A stretch of DNA of 64,000 nt from Nitratiruptor sp. YY08-10 (GCF_016629565.1 NZ_AP023057.1:248001-312000), one strand, 5' to 3'; positions 27,148-37,623 are shown, counted from the stretch's first letter. Numbers and translations: made by a program. Notes: generated from the sequence alone by a model not told the origin.

Positions 27148-29043
27148 ATGAGCATGGAAAAATATGTATATATAGCACTATTTTCCCCACTGGTCGGATC
27201 GCTTTTTGCAGGACTATTTGGCATGCAGCCAAAAAAACTGCTTACAGGGATTGTTACATCAACACTGCTTGCAATCTCATTTATTGCATCCGTACTCCTG
27301 CTCTTTCATGTTGCAGCGACTGAAGAGCCTGTACATGTGACACTATTTGACTGGATTACAACCGGATCACTCAATATTCCTTTTGGTTTTGTTGTCGATC
27401 AGGTATCGGCTATCATGATGGTAACTGTTACTCTTGTATCAACGCTTGTCCATATCTATTCTATCGGATATATGGAACATGACAGCGGTTTTAATAGATT
27501 TTTCAGTTATTTGAGTGCGTTTGTTTTTTCAATGCTTGTTCTTGTGATGAGTGACAACTTTGCCGGTCTTTTCATAGGATGGGAAGGTGTAGGTCTTTGT
27601 TCATGGCTTCTTATTGGCTTTTGGTATTACAAGAAAGATGAGACAAGAGATGTGAACCCATCCATCAGTCCGTCATGGGCTGCAAATGAAGCGTTCATAA
27701 TGAACAGAATAGCAGACCTTGGAATGCTCATCGGACTTTTTATCATTTATTGGCATATCGGCTCTTTACAATATGATGTTGTATTTGCACACGTTAACCT
27801 TCTAGATATTGCGGTCATTACAATGATGGGTATTTTCCTTTTCATTGGTGCAATGGGAAAATCGGCCCAATTTCCGCTTCATACATGGTTGGCTGATGCG
27901 ATGGAAGGTCCTACGCCAGTATCTGCACTTATCCATGCTGCAACCATGGTTACTGCAGGCGTGTATCTCGTTGTACGAGCTTTTCCTATCTATTCGCAAA
28001 TTCCTGATATCGGCCTGTTTATTGCGACTTTAGGTGCATTTGTTGCCGTATTTGCTGCATCCATGGCTTTAGTAAATACAGATTTGAAGCGTATCATTGC
28101 CTACTCTACACTTTCACAGCTTGGATATATGTTTGTGGCCGGCGGTCTCGGAGCATACTGGATTGCACTGTTTCACCTCATGACACACGCATTTTTCAAA
28201 GCACTACTCTTCTTGGGTGCTGGAAATGTTATGCATGCGATGGATGATGAACTCAATATTTTTAAAATGGGCGGCCTTGGCAAAGTGATGAAATGGACGA
28301 TGATAATGATGGTCATTGCATCATTGGCTCTTGCTGGAATCTATCCATTTGCAGGATTTTTCTCAAAAGATAAAATTTTGGAAGTTGCATTTGATTCCCA
28401 CCATTACATCTTATGGTTTATGCTGTGGGTCGGCGCTGGTATGACAGCATTTTATAGCTTCAGACTCATCATGCTTGTTTTCTTCGGTGAAGAACGATAT
28501 AAAAAGTATGGATTTCATCCGCATGAAGCACACTGGTATATGTTAGCTGCTATGGCACCTTTGGCAATTTTGGCGATTATTGCCGGTTTCTTTGAGCATT
28601 CGTTTGAAGAGTTTGTTACAAAACTCTTGCCAGAATATCATTTCCATTCTCATGGAATTGCTGTAGTTGCACTCATTGGATTGACAACATTGATTGCATT
28701 AACCGGTATCGGTATTGCTGTATACAAATATAGTCATGGTGGTTTCAGCGAGAAATGGAAAGAGAACTTTTTCTATAAACTGCTATACAATCAATACTAT
28801 ATTCCTATTCTTTACGAGAAACTGTTTACTGAACCATACAAAATATTGTCCAATATTGCTTGGAAAGAGCTTGATTTAAGAATTGTGGATGCGACTGTCG
28901 ATTTTATAGCAAATGTTATCTATAAATCTGGTTTTGCTGGACGTGTCGTGCAAAGTGGTAACCTATCCAAGATGCTTCGTTGGATGGTTATCGGTCTTTT
29001 AATACTGCTTGTTTTAATCATTCTATATAGTCCGGTACGGTAA
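27148..29043 (+). CDS. nuoL: NADH-quinone oxidoreductase subunit L
   Basis: 631 residues, an antiporter-like proton pump with many transmembrane helices. Key stretches are FIGWEGVGLCSWLLIGFWY (conserved Glu), GAMGKSAQFPLHTWLADAMEGPTPVSALIHAATMV, and LVNTDLKRIIAYSTLSQLGYM. The C-terminal lateral helix and final membrane anchor are present. AAGGG precedes the ATG. Confidence 0.96.
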   Translation: MSMEKYVYIALFSPLVGSLFAGLFGMQPKKLLTGIVTSTLLAISFIASVLLLFHVAATEEPVHVTLFDWITTGSLNIPFGFVVDQVSAIMMVTVTLVSTLVHIYSIGYMEHDSGFNRFFSYLSAFVFSMLVLVMSDNFAGLFIGWEGVGLCSWLLIGFWYYKKDETRDVNPSISPSWAANEAFIMNRIADLGMLIGLFIIYWHIGSLQYDVVFAHVNLLDIAVITMMGIFLFIGAMGKSAQFPLHTWLADAMEGPTPVSALIHAATMVTAGVYLVVRAFPIYSQIPDIGLFIATLGAFVAVFAASMALVNTDLKRIIAYSTLSQLGYMFVAGGLGAYWIALFHLMTHAFFKALLFLGAGNVMHAMDDELNIFKMGGLGKVMKWTMIMMVIASLALAGIYPFAGFFSKDKILEVAFDSHHYILWFMLWVGAGMTAFYSFRLIMLVFFGEERYKKYGFHPHEAHWYMLAAMAPLAILAIIAGFFEHSFEEFVTKLLPEYHFHSHGIAVVALIGLTTLIALTGIGIAVYKYSHGGFSEKWKENFFYKLLYNQYYIPILYEKLFTEPYKILSNIAWKELDLRIVDATVDFIANVIYKSGFAGRVVQSGNLSKMLRWMVIGLLILLVLIILYSPVR

Positions 29044-29054
29044 GGAGAGAGTTT

Positions 29055-30581
29055 ATGGATCATATTTTGTCACTATTGGTATTTTTCCCAGCATTGGCTG
29101 GTATGCTAGGCTTTATCGTTAAAAAGGACAACATAAGAGCATACGGCATAACAATAGCTGCTATAGAGTTTGCTCTTTCGTTGATACTGTGGCTGATGTT
29201 TGACTACAATAATGGTCATTTCCAATTTGTAGAACAGTTACCTCTTATACCGGAATATGGCATCAATTACTTTTTGGGAGTTGACGGTATATCTCTGTTT
29301 TTGATCGTGCTATCGACATTTGTTACATTGGTTGGTTTAATCTCCCTTACAATCGAAAAAAATGTTAAAAATATGATCATTTCTCTTCTCTTTTTAGAGA
29401 TGACAATGGTGGGTGTATTCGTTGCTTTGGATGCAGTCATTTTTTATATTTTTTGGGAACTCTCTCTTGTACCGATGTTGTATATCATAGGTTACTGGGG
29501 GAGCGAACTGCGTGTTTATGCCGCTATCAAATTCTTCTTATATACCTTTTTCGGTTCACTTATCATGCTCGTAGGTATGCTTTTCATGGCATATCTATAT
29601 TATGTGGCGACAGGGACAATCAGCTTTGCAATTCCGGACTGGCATAGACTCATACTTCCATATGATTATCAGATATGGCTGTTCCTTGCATTTTTCTTGG
29701 GTCTTGCTATCAAAGTTCCAATGTTTCCATTCCATACATGGCTTCCTTATGCCCACGGGCAGGCACCGACAATCGGTTCAGTTATTTTGGCTGCAGTACT
29801 ACTGAAAATGGGGACATACGGTTTTGTGCGACTTTCACTGCCACTCTTTCCCGATGCCTCTATCGCACTAATCACGCCGATTGCTGTAATTGCCGTAGTC
29901 ATGGTTATCTATACGGCAATGGTGGCGTATGCACAGGAAGATATGAAACAGGTGATCGCATACAGCTCTATCTCTCATATGGGTGTTATCATCTTGGGAA
30001 CATTCGCAATGAACGTAGAAGGTATCGCAGGATCCATCTTTTTGATGATAAGCCATGGGATAGTCAGTGGTGCTCTGTTTATGCTTGTGGGCAATATCTA
30101 TGACAGAAGACACACAAAGAAACTTGTAGAGTTTGGTGGACTCGCTTCAGTAATGCCTAAATATGCACTCATTTTTGGAATTATGACAATGGCATCTGTG
30201 GGTTTGCCGCTCACAATAGGATTTGTCGGTGAATTTTTAAGTTTGATGGGATTTTATAAAGTTTCTCCTGCTCTTGCATTTCTTGGAGGTTTTTCTATTA
30301 TCTTGGGTGCAGCATATATGCTCAGAGTATATAAATTGACATTTTTCGGACCTTTGACAAATGAAAAAAACAGAAATCTTCCTGATCTCAATTGGAAAGA
30401 GTTGACTTCATTGATCTCGTTGGTGGTTGTTGTAATCTGGCTCGGTGTCAATCCAAACCCAGTGTTAAAACCTATCAACAAAAGTGTAGAGAATATGTTG
30501 CAACTAATGGAGAAAAAAGCGATCACACCAGAAGCAAAAGATCTTTTAAGTCACAATACAGTTAAATTGGAGGCAAAATAA
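29055..30581 (+). CDS. nuoM: NADH-quinone oxidoreductase subunit M
   Basis: 508 residues, about 14 transmembrane helices. Conserved motifs include [19 protein letters not shown] (Glu), [21 protein letters not shown] and [16 protein letters not shown]. It is an antiporter-type proton pump. Its last base is the first base of nuoN. Confidence 0.96.
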   Translation: MDHILSLLVFFPALAGMLGFIVKKDNIRAYGITIAAIEFALSLILWLMFDYNNGHFQFVEQLPLIPEYGINYFLGVDGISLFLIVLSTFVTLVGLISLTIEKNVKNMIISLLFLEMTMVGVFVALDAVIFYIFWELSLVPMLYIIGYWGSELRVYAAIKFFLYTFFGSLIMLVGMLFMAYLYYVATGTISFAIPDWHRLILPYDYQIWLFLAFFLGLAIKVPMFPFHTWLPYAHGQAPTIGSVILAAVLLKMGTYGFVRLSLPLFPDASIALITPIAVIAVVMVIYTAMVAYAQEDMKQVIAYSSISHMGVIILGTFAMNVEGIAGSIFLMISHGIVSGALFMLVGNIYDRRHTKKLVEFGGLASVMPKYALIFGIMTMASVGLPLTIGFVGEFLSLMGFYKVSPALAFLGGFSIILGAAYMLRVYKLTFFGPLTNEKNRNLPDLNWKELTSLISLVVVVIWLGVNPNPVLKPINKSVENMLQLMEKKAITPEAKDLLSHNTVKLEAK

Positions 30582-32065
30582 TGGAGCCTATTAAAGTAAG
30601 TCTGGAATCACTCAATCTTGCCACCCTTTTCCCTATGCTCATTGCAATTGCCGGTGGTTTGACTATACTTATTGTCGATTTGGTAAAAGAGAACCTACAT
30701 AAATCATTGTATGTCATGTTGTCGATTCTATTTCTTGCACTTGATCTTGGTGCCATTGTGGGGTTACAGACAAATACACGGGGATTTTTCGATGTTATGC
30801 TGGTAGATGGTATTGCTGTCATCTCTCAAATTATCATTGTAGTTGCATCTATGCTTTTCATTCCGTTGGCCCTGACGTCTAAAAGATTTCATGAATTCAG
30901 TTTGCCAGAGTTTTTTGCTCTTTTCCTTTTTATGGTTTCTGGATTTCAGTTTATGGTTGCGACTGACAACCTTATCTTGATGTTTATAGGTCTTGAAACG
31001 GCAAGTCTTTCCCTGTATACTCTTATTGCTTTGCATAACCGAGAAAAATCTTTTGAAGCCGCGATTAAATATTTTACGATGGGTGCACTCGCAGCTGGCT
31101 TTTACGCTTTTGGTGCAGCGCTCTTTTATGGTCTGAGCGGAAGTGTTGAGATCTATAAAATTGCAGAAGTACTTGCAGATAGAGGCTATGAGCCAATATG
31201 GGTTGTTTTGCTTGCAACTTCGTTTATGATTGCTGCTATTGGATTTAAACTCTCTATGGTACCTTTCCATACATGGACACCGGATGTATATGAAGGTGCA
31301 AGTGCTGCACTTGCGGGGTATATGTCTGTCGTGCCAAAAATAGCTGGTTTTGTTGTCGCCATGAGGTTGTTTGAATTCTTGATCCACAGTGATATTACAT
31401 GGGTGAGAGACATTCTCTATCTTGCTGTTGTGGTAACAATGACTTTCGCAAACATCGTGGCTCTCGTGCAGCACGATGTGAAAAGAATGCTTGCATATAG
31501 CTCTATCAGCCATGCAGGATTTGTAATGGCGGCAATTATGATAGGCACAACACAGGCAAACAGTGCGCTTTTCCTTTATTGGATCATGTTCTTGTTCACC
31601 AATCTCGGGGCTTTTACAATGCTTTGGATTTCGAGACACAAATCCAATATTTGGCATGACCGGTTTGACCATCCATATGAGAAATTTTCCGGTCTTGTAC
31701 AGATCATGCCGGTAGCCGCAACAATCATGGCAATTTTTATGCTCAGTCTTGCAGGAGTGCCTCCATTTAGTCTCTTCTGGGGAAAACTGTATGTGATGAG
31801 TGCAGCAGTTAATTCTGGCTATATCATCCTTGCTCTTATCATGGCATTGAATAGTGCTATAAGCGCCTATTACTATCTCAAGCTTGTAGTGTATATGTTC
31901 ATGCGAGATCCAATCAACGATAGTCAGACGGTCTATTTCAAAAATGCTTCTTTGTCACTCAAAACAATTGTCGGTATTTCAGCAGTATTGACTATTTTTT
32001 CTTTTATTTTTGTATCCCCATTGCTTGGCTTTATTACAAATTATGTAAGCATCAGCGGATTTTAA
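30581..32065 (+). CDS. nuoN: NADH-quinone oxidoreductase subunit N
   Basis: 494 residues, the third antiporter-like subunit. Motifs: [58 protein letters not shown] lies before the ATG. It is the last nuo gene; its stop overlaps that of the convergent miaA by 4 bases, and no terminator hairpin is evident. Confidence 0.95.
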   Translation: MEPIKVSLESLNLATLFPMLIAIAGGLTILIVDLVKENLHKSLYVMLSILFLALDLGAIVGLQTNTRGFFDVMLVDGIAVISQIIIVVASMLFIPLALTSKRFHEFSLPEFFALFLFMVSGFQFMVATDNLILMFIGLETASLSLYTLIALHNREKSFEAAIKYFTMGALAAGFYAFGAALFYGLSGSVEIYKIAEVLADRGYEPIWVVLLATSFMIAAIGFKLSMVPFHTWTPDVYEGASAALAGYMSVVPKIAGFVVAMRLFEFLIHSDITWVRDILYLAVVVTMTFANIVALVQHDVKRMLAYSSISHAGFVMAAIMIGTTQANSALFLYWIMFLFTNLGAFTMLWISRHKSNIWHDRFDHPYEKFSGLVQIMPVAATIMAIFMLSLAGVPPFSLFWGKLYVMSAAVNSGYIILALIMALNSAISAYYYLKLVVYMFMRDPINDSQTVYFKNASLSLKTIVGISAVLTIFSFIFVSPLLGFITNYVSISGF

Positions 32066-32961
32066 TCCGCCAGTGCTTGCACAATTCTCTTTTTCAATTC
32101 ATTATATTCTAGCGAGACTTTTTTTGTAAATTGTGTCTTATTGAAGATCTGTTGTCTTTTGGCGAGTTGGGCAGTGTGCATTGCGATTAATTGTTCAAGT
32201 TCTAAAATGTTTTTGATCTTTCCATCTAAATAGTGCAATGTCTCCTTGATTCCTATTGCTTTCATTGCATTTGGTTCTCTGGTATATTTTTTTTCGAGTT
32301 TACATATTTCATCAACCAGTCCTTTTTCGATCATTTTTTTTGTTCTTAGTGTTATTCTTTTTCTCAAAGTTTCACGGTCAATCGCTATTTCATAAATTTC
32401 TATATTTTGGTTGATCGATGTGGGAGGATTTTTTTGAAAAAAAGTGGTTGGTGTCAGACCAGTTTGGTAATAGAGCATCAATCCTTTTTCTATTCTATAC
32501 CGGTCATTTTTTGAAATCTTTTTTGCAAAATTTTGATCAATCTTTGTTAAGAGGATATACGCTTTCTCTATATCGCGAATAATTTGTGCTACTTTTTTTT
32601 GAATGTTGGGTGAAAACTGAGGAAACGGTGAGATACCTGTAAGAAGTGTTTTAAGATAAAAGCTGCTACCACCTACAATGATGAGATTTTTTTGATTTTT
32701 TTTACACCACTTTTTGGTCTCCTGATAAAGCTTGATAAAACGTTCGACGCTAAAATACTCATTGGGGTACACTACATCGATACCAAAATGTTTTATTTGG
32801 TTCAATTCCTCTTTTGAAGGTTTAGCCGATACGATATCTATCTCTTTATATACACTAAGACTATCGATAGAAAGAATATATGCATTGCATTGATTTGCTA
32901 TTTCAATGGCTATATCGCTTTTTCCGCTTGCTGTAGGTCCAATTATTGCTATTTCTTTCAT
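32062..32961 (-). CDS. miaA: tRNA dimethylallyltransferase
   Basis: 299 residues. The P-loop GPTASGKSD (about 8-16) and the substrate motifs [13 protein letters not shown] and AKPSKEE are present, as is [11 protein letters not shown]. It isoprenylates A37 of tRNAs reading UNN codons. The start faces the prenyltransferase gene across a 43-bp divergent gap. Confidence 0.94.
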   Translation of the reverse strand: MKEIAIIGPTASGKSDIAIEIANQCNAYILSIDSLSVYKEIDIVSAKPSKEELNQIKHFGIDVVYPNEYFSVERFIKLYQETKKWCKKNQKNLIIVGGSSFYLKTLLTGISPFPQFSPNIQKKVAQIIRDIEKAYILLTKIDQNFAKKISKNDRYRIEKGLMLYYQTGLTPTTFFQKNPPTSINQNIEIYEIAIDRETLRKRITLRTKKMIEKGLVDEICKLEKKYTREPNAMKAIGIKETLHYLDGKIKNILELEQLIAMHTAQLAKRQQIFNKTQFTKKVSLEYNELKKRIVQALAD

Positions 32962-32974
32962 GGTGCGATTATAC

Positions 32975-32980
32975 TATAAT
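32975..32980 (+). promoter_or_regulatory. Promoter -10 box for the UbiA-like gene
   Basis: Consensus TATAAT 24 bases upstream of the start, in the short miaA divergent gap. A -35 box is not evident. Confidence 0.5.
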
Positions 32981-33004
32981 ACCAAAAACATCCATGGAGT
33001 GGTG

Positions 33005-33862
33005 ATGCAAAAGATTGCAAAATTGTTACGAGATTTCAACGAATTTGTGATGTTTAAACATACCATATTTAGTCTTCCTTTTATATTTATTGCTATGATT
33101 GTAGCTGCAAATGGCTGGTTTGGATGGAGATTGTTGATTTTGGGGCTCATTGCAGCAGCAAGTGCAAGAAATTTTGCTATGGGTGTGAACAGGTATCTTG
33201 ACAGAGATATCGACAAGCTCAATCCGAGAACCGCTACGCGACCGAGTGTCGATGGAAGAATCAAAGAGGAGTGGCAGCTTACTTTTATCGTACTCAATGC
33301 GATTATATTTGTCGCTACTGCGTATATGATCAATTGGCTTGCTTTTGTTTTGTCCTTTCCTATTCTTCTCATCCTTGGGGGATACAGCTATTTTAAACGA
33401 TTTAGCGAACTTGCACATCTTATCTTGGGCCTCTCATTGGGACTTGCACCTATAGCTGGTGTAGTGGTAGTCGAAGCAAAGATAACATTGTGGAGTGTTT
33501 TTTTAGCAATTGGTGTGATGTTTTGGGTTGCAGGATTTGATCTGCTATACTCCTTGCAAGATATGGAATTTGACAAAGAGATGGGCCTTTTTTCTATTCC
33601 ATCCCGCTATGGTCATGAGTGCACACTCTTTTTGGCAAAACTGTTCCATGCTTTAACGATACTGTTTTGGCTCTTTTTTGTTGTAGAAGCGCATCTTGGA
33701 TTTTTTGCCTATTTGGCTGTTATCGTTTCGGCAGTGATGTTATGGTATGAACATAGAATCGTTGCAAAAGATTTTTCAAAAATTGATAGAGCTTTTTTTA
33801 CAGTCAATGGCTATTTAGGCATCGTTTTTTTTATTTTTATCGTTCTTGATATAGTTTTTTAA
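33005..33862 (+). CDS. UbiA-family prenyltransferase (MqnP-like)
   Basis: 285 residues, eight to nine membrane helices. The two Asp-rich motifs that bind prenyl diphosphate and magnesium are NRYLDRDIDKLNPRTATRP and YSLQDMEFDKEMG. Campylobacterota make menaquinone by the futalosine route, so the likely job is the MqnP step (prenylation of the naphthoate precursor), feeding the quinone pool used by complex I; that is inference. The ATG at 33005 has GGAG six bases upstream. The longer frame would start inside miaA. Confidence 0.85.
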   Translation: MQKIAKLLRDFNEFVMFKHTIFSLPFIFIAMIVAANGWFGWRLLILGLIAAASARNFAMGVNRYLDRDIDKLNPRTATRPSVDGRIKEEWQLTFIVLNAIIFVATAYMINWLAFVLSFPILLILGGYSYFKRFSELAHLILGLSLGLAPIAGVVVVEAKITLWSVFLAIGVMFWVAGFDLLYSLQDMEFDKEMGLFSIPSRYGHECTLFLAKLFHALTILFWLFFVVEAHLGFFAYLAVIVSAVMLWYEHRIVAKDFSKIDRAFFTVNGYLGIVFFIFIVLDIVF

Positions 33863-34479
33863 ATTGTTTAGTATTTGTAAAACCTCCTCATCATCCACAT
33901 CATACCATCGCTCGTATGCATCTACGACTGCATAAAAAGGATATGGTGTGAAAAGGGCTATCACCTCATCGGCAATTTGTGAAAAATAGCGCACAGCTTC
34001 AGGGGGGCGGTTGGTACGGCTACAACAATCTTTTTGGGTTGCATTTTTTTTATCATCTCAATCGCTGCAGTCATAGTAGAACCCATTGCGATACCATCGT
34101 CAACTAGTATGACAATTTTGTTTTGAATATTTTTGAGAGGTCTGTTATTTCGTAGTTTTTGGATGCGGTGGCGGATCTCAATTTGCTGTTTTTGTATCGC
34201 TTCATAGATATCCTCTTGTGTAACGCCTTGAAGTGCATACTCATTGATATAAAGTGTGCCATCTTCGCACAGTGCTCCAAATCCACTTTCTGGATTAAAG
34301 GGGTAGGCAAGTTTTCTACATATTAAAAGATCGAAATCACTATGAAGATATTTCGCAACTTCGGCTCCTACTTCTACGCCTCCTCTTGGAATTGCCAAAA
34401 CAATAACGTCATTTCTATTTTTATATTTTTCCAAAGCTAATGCCAGTCTTTGACCCGCATCTTTCCTGTCTTTGAACAT
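33815..34479 (-). pseudogene. Phosphoribosyltransferase gene, frameshifted at a G6 tract
   Basis: The frame from 34479 (MFKDRKDAG; AAAAGGGG before it) is a type I PRTase with PRPP-loop VILVDDGIAMGSTMTAA. It stops early at 33961, where the C-terminus turns into unrelated residues (KLCAIFHKLPMR). If one base is added at the six-G run 34002-34007 (C6 on the coding strand), the frame continues as APPEAVRYFSQIADEVIALF through YERWYDVDDEEVL to a stop at 33815, giving about 221 residues. So it is a broken, phase-variable or mis-sequenced gene. Confidence 0.75.
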
Positions 34480-34535
34480 GTTTCCCCTTTTGCTACTATA
34501 ATTCAAAGAAATTATGGTATAATTCCATCGCTTTT

Positions 34536-34612
34536 GCGCCCGTAGCTCAGCTGGATAGAGCAACAGATTGCGGTTCTGTAGGTCGGGAGTTCGAATCTCT
34601 CCGGGCGCGCCA
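34536..34612 (+). tRNA. tRNA-Arg (anticodon GCG), prophage insertion site
   Basis: Acceptor GCGCCCG pairs with CGGGCGC (34602-34608); anticodon stem ACAGA/TCTGT encloses the loop TTGCGGT, so the anticodon is GCG (reads CGC). The T-loop is TTCGAAT. CCA is encoded at 34610-34612. A tyrosine integrase starts its 3' end just 18 bases beyond. Confidence 0.94.
34590..34612 (+). other. Candidate attL core at tRNA 3' end
   Basis: Phage tyrosine integrases next to a tRNA normally recombine within the T-arm/acceptor part of that gene, which the phage attP restores. The core is inferred from the int position; the right copy lies beyond the window, so its limits are unknown. Confidence 0.4.
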
Positions 34613-34629
34613 CGGTGCTACGGGACTTC

Positions 34630-35712
34630 TTAGGCATTGGATTTTCGTTTAAGGTTTGAACTGTCAGCAATTTTGCAAGCAAACGGGTCCAAATGCCTAT
34701 TGATTTTTAGATGCTCTCCCTTGATATACCTTGCATAATTCTTATATATCATTTCAGGACCTACATGTCCCACAATTTGGGCTAATTCGAGCACAGACAC
34801 GCTGTTTGATTTAAGCATTGAAACGATAAAAGTATGTCTGGTGTTATACATCCTTTTACTGTCAGCAATTTTGCAAGCACGAAGCAATTTTTTCCACAAT
34901 GGTTTGAACTGCCACGCAGAATGGAAATATTTGTTATCCTTATCCGTAAATAAGAATAACGTCTTTTTCTCCTTGGCAATCTTAAGCTGATCCTCAATGA
35001 ATGTTCTTGCAGGCTCAAGGATTGGAACGATCCTCTCTTTATTTGTCTTTGTTGTCGAAACAACTCTATTTCTTATAGAGCGTCTCACTATGATATAATC
35101 ATCTTGTATATCGTTTATTTGCAAGCCCATTATTTCGCCTGTTCGCATACCGGTATAAAAGGCTATACCCAAAAAGTTTCTAAACCAGCCTTCTGCATTA
35201 TCGAGTAGGGATCTCACTTCCTCTGGAGAAAAAGGCTCTATCTCCGGCTTTGGTTCGTTCTTTTTGATTTGCACAACCGTCGCAGGATTTTTTTCGATTA
35301 CTTCATCTTCAAGAGCTAAATCAAAAATGCCTTTGAGAGCCGTCTTGTAGTTCTGGATAGTTGATCTCTTTCTATCAAAAGAATTCAACCATGTTCTTAT
35401 TTGTGAGGTTTTGATCTTGTCTATATCCGTATTGGCTCCAAAGTGATCCAGTATCACATCCACTATTCGTTCAAGCTGCGGATATGTTTTTAGATGCTCT
35501 TTTTCATTGAGATAAAGCTTTGCGTATTTGATTAAGCGTTTATCGTCCGTTATGCCAAGTGCGAGTTTGCGCTCAAGCGCAGGAATGACCTCTTTCTCGA
35601 TGTATTGCCTATTCTCTTTGGTATCTTTGAGCTTCGTGCTTCTTTGAACTTTTCGCCCATTGAACATGTATTGAATGTAAAGAACGCCGTTTCGTGTGAA
35701 AACGGAAGCCAT
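34630..35712 (-). CDS. int: Tyrosine-type phage integrase
   Basis: 360 residues. The N-terminal arm-binding and core-binding (SAM-like) regions precede the catalytic domain, with Arg in FYTGMRTGEIMGL, the YNTRHTFIVSML box, GHVGPEMIYKNYARY and the nucleophilic Tyr there. I chose the ATG at 35712 (MASVFTRNG) since AAAGGAGG is seven bases upstream; the frame is open to 35763. It reads toward the tRNA and is the last gene of the minus-strand operon. Confidence 0.93.
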   Translation of the reverse strand: MASVFTRNGVLYIQYMFNGRKVQRSTKLKDTKENRQYIEKEVIPALERKLALGITDDKRLIKYAKLYLNEKEHLKTYPQLERIVDVILDHFGANTDIDKIKTSQIRTWLNSFDRKRSTIQNYKTALKGIFDLALEDEVIEKNPATVVQIKKNEPKPEIEPFSPEEVRSLLDNAEGWFRNFLGIAFYTGMRTGEIMGLQINDIQDDYIIVRRSIRNRVVSTTKTNKERIVPILEPARTFIEDQLKIAKEKKTLFLFTDKDNKYFHSAWQFKPLWKKLLRACKIADSKRMYNTRHTFIVSMLKSNSVSVLELAQIVGHVGPEMIYKNYARYIKGEHLKINRHLDPFACKIADSSNLKRKSNA

Positions 35713-35752
35713 TTTTGCACCTCCTTTGAAGGTGCCAGCAGACTTGGTTATT

Positions 35753-36016
35753 TTAGCACACATTTTTCAACAGCTCCCCAGCAAGTTTCTCGGCTTCGCT
35801 TTCGGCGTTCATCATAAAATCATCAAGGGCGCTTTTTTTGATGCGGATAATTTTTAGCCCTTTTGGGCGGTAATAGTGCTTATTTAGTATAAAAGTACCA
35901 TCGTTTATCAACTTGTAAATACTATCTGGATGCACTCTTATATAGTCTGCTGCTTCCTCTATTGTTAAGTAGATATCATTGAGTTCTATTTTCATTCTGT
36001 TTTTTGCATAGGACAT
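35753..36016 (-). CDS. Excisionase-like helix-turn-helix protein
   Basis: 87 residues with a MerR/excisionase-type winged helix (IYLTIEEAADYIRVHPDSIYKLINDG, in the middle). It sits just upstream of the integrase, the classic xis position, and would control direction of recombination. AAGGA lies before the ATG. Confidence 0.75.
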   Translation of the reverse strand: MSYAKNRMKIELNDIYLTIEEAADYIRVHPDSIYKLINDGTFILNKHYYRPKGLKIIRIKKSALDDFMMNAESEAEKLAGELLKNVC

Positions 36017-36019
36017 GGG

Positions 36020-36139
36020 TTATCCTTTCTTGTTGTTTTTAGTGTTGCAGCTAAGTATTCCTAATACAATCCCTGTAAAAAAACTAAGTGTTGCAAGAGT
36101 AGAAATAACAAGGCTAATAATGATTTCTTGATACTGCAT
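36020..36139 (-). CDS. Small single-pass membrane protein (39 aa)
   Basis: MQYQEIIISLVISTLA begins a hydrophobic helix to residue 28, then a polar tail CNTKNNKKG. AAGGATGA lies six bases upstream of the ATG, and the stop is four bases before the excisionase start, so it belongs to the operon. No known family; possibly a holin-like or inhibitor peptide. Confidence 0.5.
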   Translation of the reverse strand: MQYQEIIISLVISTLATLSFFTGIVLGILSCNTKNNKKG

Positions 36140-36192
36140 TATTCATCCTTTCTTGTGGTGTTCAAGGTGTCGATTTCGATGCGTTTAGTGTA

Positions 36193-36220
36193 TGCCCTTA
36201 TTCCGTACATAATAAGGGCA
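36193..36220. promoter_or_regulatory. Perfect 10-bp inverted repeat in 200-bp intergenic region
   Basis: TGCCCTTATT and AATAAGGGCA are separated by eight bases. It lies in the non-coding stretch 36140-36340 between the 39-aa gene and the 75-aa gene. The stretch also contains a GCGGGA/TCCCGT hairpin at about 36308-36324 just after the 75-aa gene, which may end or slow the upstream transcript. Confidence 0.45.
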
Positions 36221-36340
36221 AAGTTATAACGCCGATTTTGTGGGAATTTTAGATGTGTATCACAACTGGGTATATAGTGACATACACCTAAAAGTGATTT
36301 TTATGGTAGCGGGAAAAATCCCGTAAAGGACTAAGTGTGC

Positions 36341-36568
36341 TTAATTGTGTGGTTGTGGATGGATGGTTTTTAGGTTGTTGAAATCTTCAAGTATATCCAT
36401 ATACTCTTTGGCAAGTTCTTCAATACAATCTCTTACATAAAAGAGTCTTTTGTCCTGAAAATCGCAAAATTCGTCCAATGCCATAGCCAAAATTTGCAGT
36501 TTTGCATTAATAAGCTCGAATTTTATGCTATAATACTTCCAGCTTTCGTATGTGATGGAGCCGTTCAT
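36341..36568 (-). CDS. Hypothetical protein
   Basis: 75 residues, helical, with an aromatic N-terminus (MNGSITYESWKYYSIKFEL). No family recognised. Its start overlaps the antirepressor stop by 4 bases, so it is translated from the same message. Confidence 0.65.
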   Translation of the reverse strand: MNGSITYESWKYYSIKFELINAKLQILAMALDEFCDFQDKRLFYVRDCIEELAKEYMDILEDFNNLKTIHPQPHN

Positions 36569-37245
36569 GAGGCGACTCCTTCTATGAGGTCTATGGCTCT
36601 GATTTTCTGCACAAACTTCAGAGCCTCCTCAAACTCTACCGCTGGAATTTCTCCATATCTTGGGACATTGAATCTATCTTTGACAAGTCTCCACACTTTG
36701 GGATAGATGACTTTCCGCTTACTCAGATCCCCGTCACAAAGCGATAAGACCTTATCATCAACTGCATCTTTGAGCCTTTTCTCTTGCCAATGTTCAAGGC
36801 GTTTTGTCTGTTCTAATTTTGCTATGCGGTTATCGTGCTCTTTTGCAACTTTAAAAAAGTTTTCAAGTATCTCCATAGGTGATTGTGGAGTCTGGCTAAC
36901 TTGTCTTGCTCTTTTTTCTACCTCGATAAAGTATTGGCGCACTTTTTTGCCTTGAGGTGTTTTTGAAGCCATTGCTATATGTTTGGCTGCGTCAAGTGTA
37001 AGCATGTATTCTTTGCGAATTGTAGCGCCTATTTCTCGTTCCACTTTTTGGGTGAATGAGATATAGTCTACTTTTTCTTCTAAATCAAGACTTTCTATCT
37101 GTTTTTTAATCCAAGATGAGTAATCTTTCTTTATTTCTAATGCTTGCCACAAATCCCTTGCATTAACCGCTCTTTCTGTTTCACCTGCAAAAAGCACATC
37201 TTGAATTGGTAAGACTGCTTGAAGTGTAGATGTAGGAATAGTCAT
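36565..37245 (-). CDS. AntA-type phage antirepressor
   Basis: 226 residues. The N-terminal half matches the AntA/AntB domain (VNARDLWQALEIKKDYSSW ... YMLTLDAAKHIAMASKTPQGK), and the C-terminal half resembles the ORF6C-type domain. Antirepressors bind and inactivate CI-type repressors during induction. The ATG at 37245 has AAGGAGG six bases upstream; the longer frame to 37278 is less likely. Confidence 0.85.
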   Translation of the reverse strand: MTIPTSTLQAVLPIQDVLFAGETERAVNARDLWQALEIKKDYSSWIKKQIESLDLEEKVDYISFTQKVEREIGATIRKEYMLTLDAAKHIAMASKTPQGKKVRQYFIEVEKRARQVSQTPQSPMEILENFFKVAKEHDNRIAKLEQTKRLEHWQEKRLKDAVDDKVLSLCDGDLSKRKVIYPKVWRLVKDRFNVPRYGEIPAVEFEEALKFVQKIRAIDLIEGVAS

Positions 37246-37292
37246 AGTTCCTCCTTGACTAAATTTTTTATTAGTCAAGGGGATTTGAGAGT

Positions 37293-37394
37293 TTAGCCGT
37301 GTTTAGCCTTTTTTGAAGTAGTAAAATGCACATAAAGTGCAAAAGCAACGCCTATAATTGCTATAATGGCAGAAGCTATCGTTAAGCTACTCAT
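37293..37394 (-). CDS. Small single-pass membrane protein (33 aa)
   Basis: MSSLTIASAIIAIIGVAFAL forms one hydrophobic helix, followed by a basic tail with TSKKAKHG. It overlaps the end of the 61-aa membrane gene by 8 bases. With that gene it looks like a two-component membrane pair. Confidence 0.5.
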   Translation of the reverse strand: MSSLTIASAIIAIIGVAFALYVHFTTSKKAKHG

Positions 37395-37572
37395 CTTTAG
37401 CTCCTTTGTTTATGAGATACAACCCGCTTGCTGCCGAAATGGTAGCAAAGATAAATGGAGCTATATCCATTTTCCCACTTTTGACAAGTGGGGCTATAAT
37501 GGCTACTGCTACAATGATTTTTGTAAAATCAAGTAGCAGTTTTCCAGCCTCTTTTATCGTTTCTCTTTTCAT
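37387..37572 (-). CDS. Small two-helix membrane protein
   Basis: 61 residues with two hydrophobic stretches (about 18-33 and 37-54) and charged ends. Size and topology are those of a class II/III holin or a phage inner-membrane exclusion peptide, but it lies in an early/regulatory operon, not near lysis genes. No family assigned. Confidence 0.6.
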   Translation of the reverse strand: MKRETIKEAGKLLLDFTKIIVAVAIIAPLVKSGKMDIAPFIFATISAASGLYLINKGAKDE

Positions 37573-37623
37573 CTTCTCATTATAACACAGCTAAAACTCA
37601 ATCCCCTTGACTGTTAAAGAACA

